Part shown: piece after piece, positions 15,483 to 23,941 of the stretch
Numbering within the stretch: the first letter of the stretch is position 1
Layout: every line of letters begins with the position of its first letter
Assembly: GCF_003268025.1 (NCBI RefSeq)
Contig: NZ_QLUW01000003.1
Location: 248,001 to 312,000 of the forward strand
Length of the DNA: 64,000 nucleotides
Source: Paenibacillus montanisoli
Lineage (GTDB): Bacteria > Bacillota > Bacilli > Paenibacillales > Paenibacillaceae
Direction: 5' to 3'
Notes under the pieces: model-generated
The model's input: the letters and a program-made list of their open reading frames with translations, nothing else
Told to the model about the DNA's origin: nothing
Databases searched by the model: none
Translations under genes and position numbers: made by a program

Positions 15483-16549
15483 ACAGCAAACTTACGCAAT
15501 TCGCAGGAGCGCTCGTTCAGCCGATCGTGGCTGTCCTGCTTGCCCTGCTCATTGGCGCGCTGGCCATTTTCTTGGTCGGGGGCTCCGTCATGGAAACTTA
15601 CGCCGAGATGTGGAAAGGCGCATTCGGGAGCTTTTATTTTGTCACCAATACATTATCGCGCGCGACGCCGATCATTCTGGTCGGACTTGGCACGGCGCTA
15701 GCCTTTCGGGCAGGCTTTTTCAACCTCGGGGCCGAAGGACAGATGATCCTCGGCGGCTTGTGCGCGGCGATCACGGCGCTCTACGTTCCGGGACCAGGCT
15801 GGTACAAGCTCGTTCTGGCGCTAATCTCGGGCATCGTTGCGGGAGGCATTTGGTCGGCGTTCGCCGGTTGGATGGATGCCAAGTTTCGCATGAATCTCCT
15901 CATTACGACGCTGCTGCTCAACTATATCGCCTCGCTGTTTGCGGGCTACTTGGTCGCTTATCCGCTTAAAGATACGACCGGCTCTGCGGCGATGGCGCAG
16001 ACGAAAATGATCGATCAGAGCGCTTGGCTGCCGAAATTGTTTCAAGGGATGAGTCTTCATGCCGGGTTCCTGATCGCCCTTGCCGGCGCGATTCTGCTCT
16101 TCCTGTTCATGAAATATACGGTCAGCGGCTACGAAACGCGCATGCTCGGCAACAATCCGCTGTTCGCCGCATACGGCGGCGTGCAGCGCGGCAAGCTGAT
16201 GTTTTACAGCATGCTTGCAAGCGGCGGCTTCGCCGGCTTGGCCGGCGCTGTCGAGGTGCTGGGCACGCAGTACCGCTACCTTGACGGCTCGCTGTCCACG
16301 CCGGGCTACGCATGGTCCGGCATCATGGCGACGCTGCTTGCCGGCTCGCACCCGCTCGGCACGGCGTTCGCAGCATTATTGCTTGCGGCGCTGCAGACTG
16401 GCGGCATGGGCGTCGAGCGCAACACCGAGGTGCCTCTCGAGATCGCCAGCGTCATCCAAGCGACGCTGATTCTGTTCGTATCGGCTAAATTAAGCTACAG
16501 CTTCTTAAAACGCAGGAAAGCGAGGGCTCAGAGTGGAACAATTTCTTGA
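15479..16549 (+). CDS. Nucleoside ABC transporter permease (NupP-like)
   Basis: Integral membrane permease of 356 residues with about eight to ten hydrophobic segments. Typical BPD_transp_2 features include VGLGTALAFRAGFFNLGAEGQMILGG and the later GLAGAVEVLGTQYRY. Starts with TTG in a four-base overlap with the ATPase stop codon and overlaps the next permease by 17 bases, so translation is coupled. Works with the second permease as a heterodimeric channel. Confidence 0.93.
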   Translation: MNSKLTQFAGALVQPIVAVLLALLIGALAIFLVGGSVMETYAEMWKGAFGSFYFVTNTLSRATPIILVGLGTALAFRAGFFNLGAEGQMILGGLCAAITALYVPGPGWYKLVLALISGIVAGGIWSAFAGWMDAKFRMNLLITTLLLNYIASLFAGYLVAYPLKDTTGSAAMAQTKMIDQSAWLPKLFQGMSLHAGFLIALAGAILLFLFMKYTVSGYETRMLGNNPLFAAYGGVQRGKLMFYSMLASGGFAGLAGAVEVLGTQYRYLDGSLSTPGYAWSGIMATLLAGSHPLGTAFAALLLAALQTGGMGVERNTEVPLEIASVIQATLILFVSAKLSYSFLKRRKARAQSGTIS

Positions 16550-17456
16550 TGTGTCCCTGTTTAACTCCACCCTCCGGATGGTGACGCCCATTCTGCTTGC
16601 CGCGCTTGGGGGCGCGATCTGCTCGCGCGTCGGTTTGTTCAACGTCGGCCTGGAGGGACTTGTACTGTTCGGCGCATTCTTCGCGATCGTCGGCAATTAC
16701 ATTACAGGCAACGTATGGCTGGCGGTGGCGTTCGCGGTTCTGTGCGTCATGCTGTTCTCGCTTATTTTCGCTTATTTAAGCATTCATTTGAGGGCTAACG
16801 TCATTATCGTCGGCATATCGCTGAACTTCCTGGCCTTGGGCTTGACCTCGTTCAGCCTGCGGGCTATCTTCAATGTGAAAGGCGCTTATTACGATAAAAA
16901 CATGCAGGGCTTGCCGGCAATCGATATCCCGCTGATCAAGGATATTCCGTGGCTCGGCGATGTGCTTTCCGGCCATTCGCCGCTTGTTTATCTTGCTTTT
17001 CTGCTGATCTTCGTGTTTCAATACTTCTTGTTCCGTACCGTTTCCGGCTTCAGGCTGCTCGCCGTCGGCGAGAATCCCGTTGCTGCGCGGAGCCTCGGCA
17101 TCAAGTCGAAGCGCATTCAGTACGGTGCCGTGCTGATGTGCGGCGTGCTGTGCGGATTGGCAGGCGCGCAGCTGTCGCTCGGTCAGGTGACGATGTTTAC
17201 GGAAAATATGACGGCAGGCCGCGGGTTTATCGCCCTCGTCGCCACGATGCTCGGCCAATCGAATCCGCTCGGCGTCGGCGCGTCGAGCTTGCTCTTCGGG
17301 TTTATGGACGCGGTGAGCATCCGGCTGCAGGGCTTGTCGCTGCCAACCCATTTTACGATGATGCTGCCTTATGTCGTGACGCTGGTCATGATGCTCTTCT
17401 TCAAGGATAAGAGCTACATGCAGGAAGCGCGCAAGGCCAACGAAAGCTCGCGTTAG
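16533..17456 (+). CDS. Nucleoside ABC transporter permease (NupQ-like)
   Basis: Second membrane permease, 307 residues, multiple TM segments; ILLAALGGAICSRVGLFNVGLEGLVLFGAF and GLAGAQLSLGQVTMF are family hallmarks. GTG start inside the end of the preceding permease gene. Completes the BMP/NupO/P/Q importer. Confidence 0.93.
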   Translation: MEQFLDVSLFNSTLRMVTPILLAALGGAICSRVGLFNVGLEGLVLFGAFFAIVGNYITGNVWLAVAFAVLCVMLFSLIFAYLSIHLRANVIIVGISLNFLALGLTSFSLRAIFNVKGAYYDKNMQGLPAIDIPLIKDIPWLGDVLSGHSPLVYLAFLLIFVFQYFLFRTVSGFRLLAVGENPVAARSLGIKSKRIQYGAVLMCGVLCGLAGAQLSLGQVTMFTENMTAGRGFIALVATMLGQSNPLGVGASSLLFGFMDAVSIRLQGLSLPTHFTMMLPYVVTLVMMLFFKDKSYMQEARKANESSR

Positions 17457-17494
17457 AGCATGGCATTGCCCCAATTGGAAGGAGGCTACTACAG

Positions 17495-18169
17495 GTGAAC
17501 AACAAAGCAGAGCGTTTGAAGAACGCCAAACCGATGCCGCAGGCGGAGGTGGACGCATCGCTGGCGCACCGGCTCCCGCCGGGTCAGACGGTGACGGAGC
17601 GGTTCCCGATTTTGCATGAAGGGGAAGTGCCGGTGTACTCGCTGCCGGATTGGCGGCTTCGGATTTTCGGCGAAGTGGAGAAGGAGCTCGAGTTCTCGCT
17701 CGAGCAGTTGAAGGAGATGAAACAGACCGAGCAGGTTTGCGACATCCACTGCGTGACGCGCTGGTCGAAGTTCGATACGAAGTGGGAAGGCGTGTTGTTT
17801 AAAGATCTGCTGCCTTTGCTCGGCGTAAAGCCGGAAGGCCGCTACGTTATGATTCATGCGGACAACGATTATGAGACGAACGTGCCGCTCGAGGATCTGA
17901 TGCGCGACGATATTTTGCTGGCGTTCAAGTTCGACGGTCAGCCGCTGACGCCGAAGCACGGCTTCCCGCTTCGCTTGATCGTACCTCATCTGTATTTCTG
18001 GAAGAGCGCGAAATGGATTACGGGCATCGAGTTTATGAAGGAAGACCGCCCGGGCTTCTGGGAGCGCAACGGCTTCCATAACGTGGCCGACCCGTTCCGC
18101 GAGGAACGCTTCTCCGGCGAGGACCTCGGTCTCCCGGAAGATTTGTGGAAAGAGTGTGACTACGACTAA
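17495..18169 (+). CDS. Sulfite-oxidase-like molybdopterin oxidoreductase (YuiH-like)
   Basis: Predicted molybdenum-cofactor enzyme of the sulfite oxidase family, 224 residues, cytoplasmic (no signal or Tat motif). CDIHCVTRWSK supplies the Cys that ligates Mo; VPHLYFWKSAKWITGIEFM and GFPLRLIVP are family features. The YuiH subgroup is of unknown reaction. The start GTG at 17495 follows GGAGG. It sits 38 bases after the permeases and overlaps the nucleoside phosphorylase gene (TAATG), so it is probably co-transcribed with nucleoside uptake, although a link to purine or sulfur metabolism is only inference. Confidence 0.88.
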   Translation: MNNKAERLKNAKPMPQAEVDASLAHRLPPGQTVTERFPILHEGEVPVYSLPDWRLRIFGEVEKELEFSLEQLKEMKQTEQVCDIHCVTRWSKFDTKWEGVLFKDLLPLLGVKPEGRYVMIHADNDYETNVPLEDLMRDDILLAFKFDGQPLTPKHGFPLRLIVPHLYFWKSAKWITGIEFMKEDRPGFWERNGFHNVADPFREERFSGEDLGLPEDLWKECDYD

Positions 18170-18906
18170 TGTCTCTTATGCCGATTTTGCAAATCCATAC
18201 CGAGGACGCCGCGGAATACGCGATCGTGTGCGGCGATCCAAAACGCGCGGAGCTCATCTCGCGCAAGCTCGATAACGCACGGGAGCTGGCCTTCAGCCGC
18301 GAATACCGTACGTTCGCGGGCGAGATCGAAGGCGTGCGCATTCTGGTCACGAGCCATGGCGTCGGCTCTGCGGGTGCTGCCGTGTGCTTCGAGGAGCTCA
18401 TCCGCGCCGGCGTGAAGACGCTGATCCGCGTGGGAACCGCAGGCTCCTATTCGGCCGATCATCCGGCCGGCAGCCTGATCGTCAGTAGCGCTGCGGTTCG
18501 CGCGGAAGGGCTGACCCGCTCGCTGGTGCCGGACGGCTATCCGGCCGTCGGCGACAGCGAGGTCGTCAATGCGCTGTATGCCGCAGCGCTGGAGACGGAA
18601 GGAGACGGCGTCGTCAAGAAGGGACTGACCGTCTCGCTTGACGTGTTCTTCGCGGGCGTGGAGGAAGTGCCGCACCGCAAGTACAAGCAAGCCGGCGTGC
18701 TCGCCGTCGAGATGGAGATTGCGGCGTTGTACGTCGTCGCCTCGCTACGCGGCGCCCGTGCCGGCGCGATCGTCGCGCTGGACGGCTACGCCGACAGCGA
18801 TCTAGCCGCGGAGTACGACCCGCACACGGATGTCGTCGCGAAGGCGGTCGAGCGCGAGATCAACGCGGCGCTAGGCGCTGTTGTGAAGCTGGCGGGACAA
18901 GCGTAA
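18169..18906 (+). CDS. Nucleoside phosphorylase (PNP/uridine phosphorylase family)
   Basis: Cytoplasmic enzyme that splits imported nucleosides with phosphate to base and (deoxy)ribose 1-phosphate. Motifs: CGDPKRAELIS, SHGVGSAGAAVCFEEL, IRVGTAGSYS, and AVEMEIAALYVVASL (ribose/base-binding Glu-Met-Glu). At 245 residues it is the trimer/hexamer NP-I class. The segment ALDGYADSDL replaces the usual S-D pair near the base, so base preference cannot be assigned. ATG overlaps the preceding stop; last gene of the nucleoside operon. Confidence 0.9.
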   Translation: MSLMPILQIHTEDAAEYAIVCGDPKRAELISRKLDNARELAFSREYRTFAGEIEGVRILVTSHGVGSAGAAVCFEELIRAGVKTLIRVGTAGSYSADHPAGSLIVSSAAVRAEGLTRSLVPDGYPAVGDSEVVNALYAAALETEGDGVVKKGLTVSLDVFFAGVEEVPHRKYKQAGVLAVEMEIAALYVVASLRGARAGAIVALDGYADSDLAAEYDPHTDVVAKAVEREINAALGAVVKLAGQA

Positions 18907-18921
18907 TAGAACGAATAGGGA

Positions 18922-18953
18922 GCCCGGTATCTGCGAAGATACCGGGCTTTTTT
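18922..18953 (+). terminator. Terminator of the nucleoside operon
   Basis: Eleven-pair stem GCCCGGTATCT/AGATACCGGGC (18922-18932 with 18937-18947) followed by six T. Confidence 0.93.
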
Positions 18954-19069
18954 GTCGTGGAGACAACTGGATAAACTTACATTTTTATAAAATATAGGAA
19001 GCAGAAGGATAGGTTTAGATAAACAGAGAGTATCGGTTCCGTCACTCTCATAAAAGGAGCGCGACTACT

Positions 19070-19135
19070 ATGACGCAAATGATAAAAGTACAAGAAATGA
19101 CGGCTTTATTTGGAGGGCAGCTTTTCACTTTCTAG
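19070..19135 (+). CDS. 21-residue peptide, possible leader or signalling peptide
   Basis: ATG at 19070 is preceded by AAAGGAGCG at good spacing and the frame closes after 21 codons. The C-terminus ALFGGQLFTF is hydrophobic and aromatic. A hairpin with a short T tract follows about 30 bases later, as in leader-peptide attenuators, but no run of one regulatory codon is present. The alternatives are a signalling peptide or chance. Confidence 0.35.
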   Translation: MTQMIKVQEMTALFGGQLFTF

Positions 19136-19164
19136 AACGCTATCTGGTGCGTTATTTTTGTGAC

Positions 19165-19195
19165 GACTCCCCATGCAACGGCAGGGGAGTCTTTA
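19165..19195 (+). terminator. Hairpin after the 21-codon frame
   Basis: Eight-pair stem GACTCCCC/GGGGAGTC followed by TTTAAATTT. Probable weak terminator or attenuator in the leader of the secreted-protein gene. Confidence 0.55.
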
Positions 19196-19486
19196 AATTT
19201 CGTTTATGAATTATAAACGCTTTCTTAAAAAGTTAGTGGTAAATTATGAGAATATTCTGCTTTGTTGATAGAAAGGGGGGCTGTTTATTAGTGGAGTAGA
19301 TAGTGACAAGTCAAGTCGGGAAGTGATTGGCGTGTAGTAGGTTTCGCACCCGACTTCGCTTCATTGGGACAGAAAGGCTGCGTTGTGATTGTTGGATCTT
19401 CACGAAGGCAGCACACAACAGCGTCTAGCGGACAGGTATCATGTGTGTAATTAAATTAGTGATAGGATAGGAGTGAATCTTACACT

Positions 19487-20332
19487 ATGATTGGAAAAAA
19501 GTTATTTAGCTCAATTATGGTCCCCGTATTCGCATTAACCTTGATGGCAAGTGTTGTAAGCGCTAAAGGACCGGACAGGCCTGCTCAGAAACCGGAGTCA
19601 ATTGATCTTGTTGAGTCCGAAATCCATTATGCTCCTTCTATTGCAAACCAAGGGCAAACGAGGACTACGATTCCTGTACAAGGTGTAGATAAGAAGAAGC
19701 AATACAAAAAATCGTTGTTAGATTTCTTTACCTCGAATCCGAAGTACAGTGAAAGCATCAGCCAAATTGACACTATCGTGAATCAGGCAATTGTTTCGGA
19801 GAGCGCTAATACAGCTTCAGCAGATGGAGAGATTACACCCTACGTAATCGTAGGTCAAGGGTGGACAAAGGCACCTTATGTCACATTTTCACAAAACCGC
19901 GTGACGTACGCTACATCTTGGATTCCGGAGGATAATTATCGCTCCAATGTACCGGTAACAGTTAGTTACACCAAAACCATGACAATATCCGCTACGCTCG
20001 GGTTTTCAGGCTCAGGCCTTATTAAGGACAAAATGGGCTTCCAAGTGTCTGCTGGCGTAAATCAGACAACTTCAATTACGCAGGGCGCCACAATTCCTAG
20101 TTGGACAGTATGGGGGAAAAGACCATATATAAAATATCGTCTTGAGGAATGGGCAGGGATTTATTATTACATTGATTCTACCGGCGGCATTGTACAGGTG
20201 ATTGAAGGTCCAGTAACGGGTACAAATAAAGTCCTTATCACAAAATCGACTGAATATTGGACTCGGACCAATACGGCAGAAAGTACAACTGCAACCACCC
20301 CCACCCCCCCAACCGGCCCACCCAATGTATAA
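19487..20332 (+). CDS. Secreted protein of unknown function, beta-rich, possible pore-forming toxin
   Basis: A 281-residue exported protein with a clean Sec signal (residues 1-26, cleavage after VSA) and no lipobox. After a charged N-terminal part (to about 100) comes a Ser/Thr/aromatic-rich beta region: VPVTVSYTKTMTISATL and GFQVSAGVNQTTSITQGATIP alternate polar and hydrophobic residues as in the membrane hairpins of aerolysin/MTX-type toxins, followed by a YIKYRLEEWAGIYYYID segment and a Thr/Pro tail. This resemblance is an impression only. The RBS is weak (GGAG, 11 bases upstream of the ATG). Base composition is lower in GC than neighbours, suggesting acquisition. Followed at once by a small two-TM protein. 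Confidence 0.7.
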   Translation: MIGKKLFSSIMVPVFALTLMASVVSAKGPDRPAQKPESIDLVESEIHYAPSIANQGQTRTTIPVQGVDKKKQYKKSLLDFFTSNPKYSESISQIDTIVNQAIVSESANTASADGEITPYVIVGQGWTKAPYVTFSQNRVTYATSWIPEDNYRSNVPVTVSYTKTMTISATLGFSGSGLIKDKMGFQVSAGVNQTTSITQGATIPSWTVWGKRPYIKYRLEEWAGIYYYIDSTGGIVQVIEGPVTGTNKVLITKSTEYWTRTNTAESTTATTPTPPTGPPNV

Positions 20333-20359
20333 TAAGGGAAAATGAGTTGGAGGTAATAA

Positions 20360-20647
20360 ATGGAAATCAAAGACATCAAAAGGCTCTTGCTAGTTATCTA
20401 CGTAATTTTTGTTATAGTAGTTGGCGTCCTAGCAGTTCCATTTAAGAAAGTGTGGGGGCCTTCAAATGAGTTGAGGGTCTATGATGTTGTGTACGCACCA
20501 CTTTGGAGCTTAACTGACAAATATCACAGGATGGACGACTATACTTTCCCCATTTACGAGTTGCAAGTTACTCGATTGCTATTTACTATCTTCATTGTTA
20601 GTCTGATTTTCTTCATTATTTATTTGCTGCTATCTACAAAAGAATAA
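20360..20647 (+). CDS. Small two-TM membrane protein, possible partner or immunity protein
   Basis: A 95-residue protein with TM helices at about 8-30 and 68-91 and an extracytoplasmic loop containing KVWGPSNELRVYDVVYAPLW. The start ATG follows TTGGAGGTAATAA. It is 27 bases downstream of the secreted-protein gene and shares its AT-rich composition, so the two are probably one transcript. The pairing of an exported protein with a small membrane protein resembles bacteriocin/immunity pairs. No family recognised. Confidence 0.65.
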   Translation: MEIKDIKRLLLVIYVIFVIVVGVLAVPFKKVWGPSNELRVYDVVYAPLWSLTDKYHRMDDYTFPIYELQVTRLLFTIFIVSLIFFIIYLLLSTKE

Positions 20648-20655
20648 ACATCAAA

Positions 20656-20685
20656 CAGCCCCACTATGCGAACTTGGTGGGGCTG
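20656..20685 (+). terminator. Hairpin ending the AT-rich pair
   Basis: Nine-pair stem CAGCCCCAC/GTGGGGCTG (20656-20664 with 20677-20685); no solid T run follows, so termination strength is uncertain. Confidence 0.6.
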
Positions 20686-20738
20686 AGCTAGTCTATCTGG
20701 TTTTGTTGCTTAAGGGCTTTCGTCTTTTAAATTCATAG

Positions 20739-20767
20739 TTGACTTATCGGATTAATCAGATTATGAT
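20739..20767 (+). promoter_or_regulatory. Sigma-A promoter of the ssu operon
   Basis: TTGACT and TATGAT with exactly 17 bases between them. Transcription would start near 20774 and run about 130 bases before the SsuA-like start codon. Confidence 0.75.
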
Positions 20768-20785
20768 AAGAACATCAAATACAGC

Positions 20786-20862
20786 AAGCCTACCGGACAG
20801 CCGGAGGCTTCCATGGCCGATACTCCCTGAGGAGATTGGACTAATGGAGGTCTCCGGTTTTT
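20786..20862 (+). promoter_or_regulatory. Transcription attenuator in the ssu leader (possible riboswitch)
   Basis: Hairpin P1 (20786-20796 with 20801-20810; AAGCCT-A-CCGG/CCGGAGGCTT, one bulged A) is followed by an intrinsic terminator (GGAGA 20831-20835 with TCTCC 20851-20855, then T5 at 20858-20862). CCGGAG at 20801-20806, in the 3' arm of P1, is complementary to CTCCGG at 20852-20857, in the 3' arm of the terminator, so the two states can exclude each other. The sequence lacks the SAM-I (S-box) core and the T-box motif. The effector is unknown. Confidence 0.55.
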
Positions 20863-20904
20863 CGCGTATGCGCAAGCATTTCAAATGCAAAGGGGTTAAC
20901 GACC

Positions 20905-21948
20905 ATGACCATGACAAGGACGGCAAAAAGACGAACACTTTCCATTGCGCTGCTTGGCTTCATCTTCCTTTTATCCGCATGCGGCACCAATAATTCCGGC
21001 GGGAATGCCGCGAATACGGCATCGAACACCTCCGCTTCCGGCAACGAAACCACATCTACCGAAGCTGCATCGAATGAAACGCCTAAAGCGGCAAAAGAAG
21101 TTCATATCGGCTTCCAGAAGTACGGAACCGTTAATATTCTCAAGGCAAAAGGAACGCTGGAGAAGCGATTGGAATCCGAAGGGTACACGGTGATGTGGAC
21201 GGAATTTCCGGGCGGGCCGCAGCTGCTCGAGGCGCTGAATGTCGGGAGCATCGATATCGGCCATACGGGCGAGGCGCCTCCGATTTTCGCGCAAGCCGCG
21301 GGTACGTCTCTCGTGTACCTGGCGCATGAGCCGGTGAGCCCGGCTAGCGAAGGCATCCTCGTGCCGAAGGACTCCAAGATCGCGACGCTGGCGGATTTGA
21401 AAGGGAAGAAGATCGCCTTGAACAAAGGCTCCAACGTTCACTACTTGCTGGTTAAGGCGTTGGAGAAGGCTGGCGTCGATTATAAGGATGTCACGACCGT
21501 TTTCTTGAAGCCGGGCGATGCGCGGGTTGCGTTTGAGAACGGCAGCGTGGATGCCTGGGTCATCTGGGATCCGTTTCTGGCCGCAGCTCAAACAGCGACG
21601 GGGGCGAAGCTGCTGACGGACGGCACAGATCTCGTGTCCAATATTGAATTTTATTTGGCTTCGCGCCAGTTCGCTGAAAACAACAAACCGGTTATCGACG
21701 CATTCAACGAGGAGTTGAACAAGATCGACGCATGGGCTAAAGAAAATCAGAAGGCCGTGGCGGAGCTGCTGTCACCGCAGCTGGGCATCGATGTTCCTTC
21801 GCTTGAGCTTGCTTCCGCGAGAAGAGAATACGGGATCACTCCAGTTGACGACTCCGTCATTGAAGCCCAGCAGAAGATCGCCGACACGTTCTTCGACCTG
21901 CAGCTGATTCCGAAGGAAATTACGGTGAAAGACGCGACGTTGAAATAA
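20905..21948 (+). CDS. ssuA: Sulfonate ABC transporter substrate-binding lipoprotein
   Basis: Extracellular lipoprotein that captures aliphatic sulfonates for import. Lipobox LLSAC near residue 26, a Ser/Asn/Thr linker, then the SsuA-type fold: VHIGFQKYGTVNILKAKGTLEKRL, PQLLEALNVGSIDIGHTGEAPPIFAQAAG, KGKKIALNKGSNVHYLLVKALEKAG, VDAWVIWDPFLAAAQ. 347 residues. First gene of ssuADCB, behind the promoter and attenuator described upstream. The start ATG at 20905 has AAGGGG about eight bases upstream; a second in-frame ATG at 20911 is possible. Confidence 0.94.
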   Translation: MTMTRTAKRRTLSIALLGFIFLLSACGTNNSGGNAANTASNTSASGNETTSTEAASNETPKAAKEVHIGFQKYGTVNILKAKGTLEKRLESEGYTVMWTEFPGGPQLLEALNVGSIDIGHTGEAPPIFAQAAGTSLVYLAHEPVSPASEGILVPKDSKIATLADLKGKKIALNKGSNVHYLLVKALEKAGVDYKDVTTVFLKPGDARVAFENGSVDAWVIWDPFLAAAQTATGAKLLTDGTDLVSNIEFYLASRQFAENNKPVIDAFNEELNKIDAWAKENQKAVAELLSPQLGIDVPSLELASARREYGITPVDDSVIEAQQKIADTFFDLQLIPKEITVKDATLK

Positions 21949-21984
21949 GCTGAAAACCGACTAAATCAAACGGAGGAGATTGAC

Positions 21985-23130
21985 ATGGAAGTATTCTGGT
22001 TTATTCCGACACACGGAGACGGCCGGTACTTAGGATCGGCGGAAGGGGCGCGCGCGGTTGACGCGACGTATATGAGGCAAATCGCCCAAGCGGCGGACCG
22101 GCTCGGCTATGGCGGCGTGCTGCTGCCGACGGGCAGCTCCTGCGAGGATGCGTGGGTTGCCGCTTCATCGCTCATTCCGGTGACGGAGAAGCTCAAGTTT
22201 CTCGTTGCCATCCGGCCAGGCTTGATGTCGCCGACGCTTTCGGCCCGGATGGCCGCAACCTTCGACCGGATCTCCGGCGGGCGGCTGCTCGTCAATGTCG
22301 TAACCGGCGGCGATCCGGTGGAGCTTGCGGCGGAAGGTCTATTCCTCGGCCATGACGAGCGCTATGACCTGACGGATGAGTTTCTGGAGGTGTGGCGCAG
22401 AGAGCTCGCGGGCGAGACGGTCCAATTCGAAGGCGAGCACTTAAAAATTCATGACGGCAAGGTACTCTATCCGCCGGTGCAAAAGCCATATCCTCCGCTG
22501 TATTTCGGGGGATCGTCCGCGGCGGCGCAGGAGGTGGCGGCTGACCATATCGATGTGTATCTGACATGGGGAGAGCCTCCTCACGAGGTAGCCGAAAAGC
22601 TGGATCGCGTGCGCAAGCTGGCGGCGGAGCGCGGAAGAGAAGTACGCTTCGGCATTCGGCTGCACGTTATCGTCCGTGAGACGTCCGAGGAGGCTTGGCG
22701 TGAAGCCGACCGGCTCATTAGCAAAGTAGACGAAGAGGCGATCCAAGCCGCGCGCAAGGTATTTGCCCGTTATGATTCGGTAGGCCAGCAGCGGATGACG
22801 CGCCTGCACGGCGGCGACCGGAGCCAGCTGGAAATTTATCCGAACCTGTGGGCCGGCGTCGGACTCGTTCGCGGCGGTGCGGGAACGGCTCTTGTCGGCA
22901 ATCCGCAGGAGGTCGCAGGACTTATGAAGCAATACGCCGATCTCGGAATCGATACGTTCATTCTGTCAGGCTATCCGCATTTGGAGGAGGCTTATCAGTT
23001 TGCTGACCTGGTGTTCCCGCTGCTTCCCGTGAAGCGGCCGGAAGGTACAGCCGGTCCATCGTCCACGAGTCCCTTCGGCGAGCTGATCGCGAATGCGATC
23101 AAGCCGTCGGAACGGGCGCCGGTCAGCTAG
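21985..23130 (+). CDS. ssuD: FMNH2-dependent alkanesulfonate monooxygenase
   Basis: Desulfonates alkanesulfonates to aldehyde and sulfite using reduced flavin, supplying sulfur during sulfate or cysteine limitation. A bacterial luciferase-like TIM barrel of 381 residues, the same length as the E. coli enzyme. Recognisable parts: [102 protein letters not shown]. The start ATG follows GGAGGAGATTGAC. The flavin reductase partner (SsuE) is not in this operon and must be encoded elsewhere. Confidence 0.95.
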   Translation: MEVFWFIPTHGDGRYLGSAEGARAVDATYMRQIAQAADRLGYGGVLLPTGSSCEDAWVAASSLIPVTEKLKFLVAIRPGLMSPTLSARMAATFDRISGGRLLVNVVTGGDPVELAAEGLFLGHDERYDLTDEFLEVWRRELAGETVQFEGEHLKIHDGKVLYPPVQKPYPPLYFGGSSAAAQEVAADHIDVYLTWGEPPHEVAEKLDRVRKLAAERGREVRFGIRLHVIVRETSEEAWREADRLISKVDEEAIQAARKVFARYDSVGQQRMTRLHGGDRSQLEIYPNLWAGVGLVRGGAGTALVGNPQEVAGLMKQYADLGIDTFILSGYPHLEEAYQFADLVFPLLPVKRPEGTAGPSSTSPFGELIANAIKPSERAPVS

Positions 23131-23143
23131 GAGGCAAACGGTC

Positions 23144-23941
23144 ATGAGCCAAACAACTTCGTACAAGTGGCTGACCCGAACCTGCTCCATCCTGCTGGAA
23201 TGGGCGATTCCTGTGCTGACGGTTGCGCTGTGGCAGTGGTTAGGCAGCATGGAGTGGATCTCTTCGCGCATTCTGCCGACTCCGGCAGCCGTCGTTCAGG
23301 CCGGCTGGAGTCTGGTGGAAAACGGCCAGCTGTTCACGTATATCGGGGACAGCACGCAGCGGGCTTTTATCGGCTTTGCCATCGGCGGCGGAATTGGCTT
23401 CGCATTGGCCATCTTGAACGGTTTGCTGCCGCTGTCGGAGAAGCTGACCGACTCCAGCATCCAAATGATCCGCACCATCCCGCATCTTTCGCTCATTCCG
23501 CTCATCATTGCGTGGTTCGGGATCGGCGAGCAGGGCAAAGTTTTTCTCGTCGCGCTGGGCGTTGCGTTTCCGATTTATTTGAATACGCTCCACGGCATAC
23601 GATCCATCGATCATGGCTTGATCGAGATGGGGCGCACTTACGGATTGCAGGGCTTAGCCCTGTTCCGCTCGATTATTTTTCCGGGGGCGCTTCCGTCCAT
23701 TCTCGTGGGGCTGCGGTTCTCGCTCGGCATTATGTGGATTACGCTCATCGTATCCGAAACGATCTCTTCGGACAGCGGCATCGGCTACATGGCGATGAAC
23801 GCGAGGGAGTTCTTCCAGATGGACGTCGTCGTTCTTAGCATCATTATCTATGCGTTGTTAGGCAAGCTATCGGATTGGATGGCCAAACAGATGGAAAGGA
23901 GTTGGCTGCAATGGCATCCGCACTTCCGCAAAGGAAAGTAA
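23144..23941 (+). CDS. ssuC: Sulfonate ABC transporter permease
   Basis: Membrane permease of 265 residues with about six TM helices and the EAA-type loop ([33 protein letters not shown]). ATG at 23144 after AGGAGGCAAACGGTC; the frame is open upstream but overlaps ssuD. Overlaps ssuB by 31 bases. Confidence 0.94.
   Translation: MSQTTSYKWLTRTCSILLEWAIPVLTVALWQWLGSMEWISSRILPTPAAVVQAGWSLVENGQLFTYIGDSTQRAFIGFAIGGGIGFALAILNGLLPLSEKLTDSSIQMIRTIPHLSLIPLIIAWFGIGEQGKVFLVALGVAFPIYLNTLHGIRSIDHGLIEMGRTYGLQGLALFRSIIFPGALPSILVGLRFSLGIMWITLIVSETISSDSGIGYMAMNAREFFQMDVVVLSIIIYALLGKLSDWMAKQMERSWLQWHPHFRKGK

Larger units (their letters stand above)
18955..19486. other. AT-rich 530-base leader region of the secreted-protein gene
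   Basis: Clearly richer in A/T than the flanking operons. Contains a 21-codon frame (19070-19135), a terminator-like hairpin (GACTCCCC/GGGGAGTC near 19165-19195) and further inverted repeats (AAGTCGGG/CCCGACTT near 19313-19363; GTTGTG/CACAAC near 19383-19421). No longer gene or recognised RNA family. The structure suggests a long structured 5' leader or a degraded element boundary. Confidence 0.5.

Noticed and set aside
20739-20993. 84-codon plus-strand frame over the ssu leader
   Set aside because: It starts within the -35 element and runs through the terminator into ssuA in another frame; no ribosome binding site.
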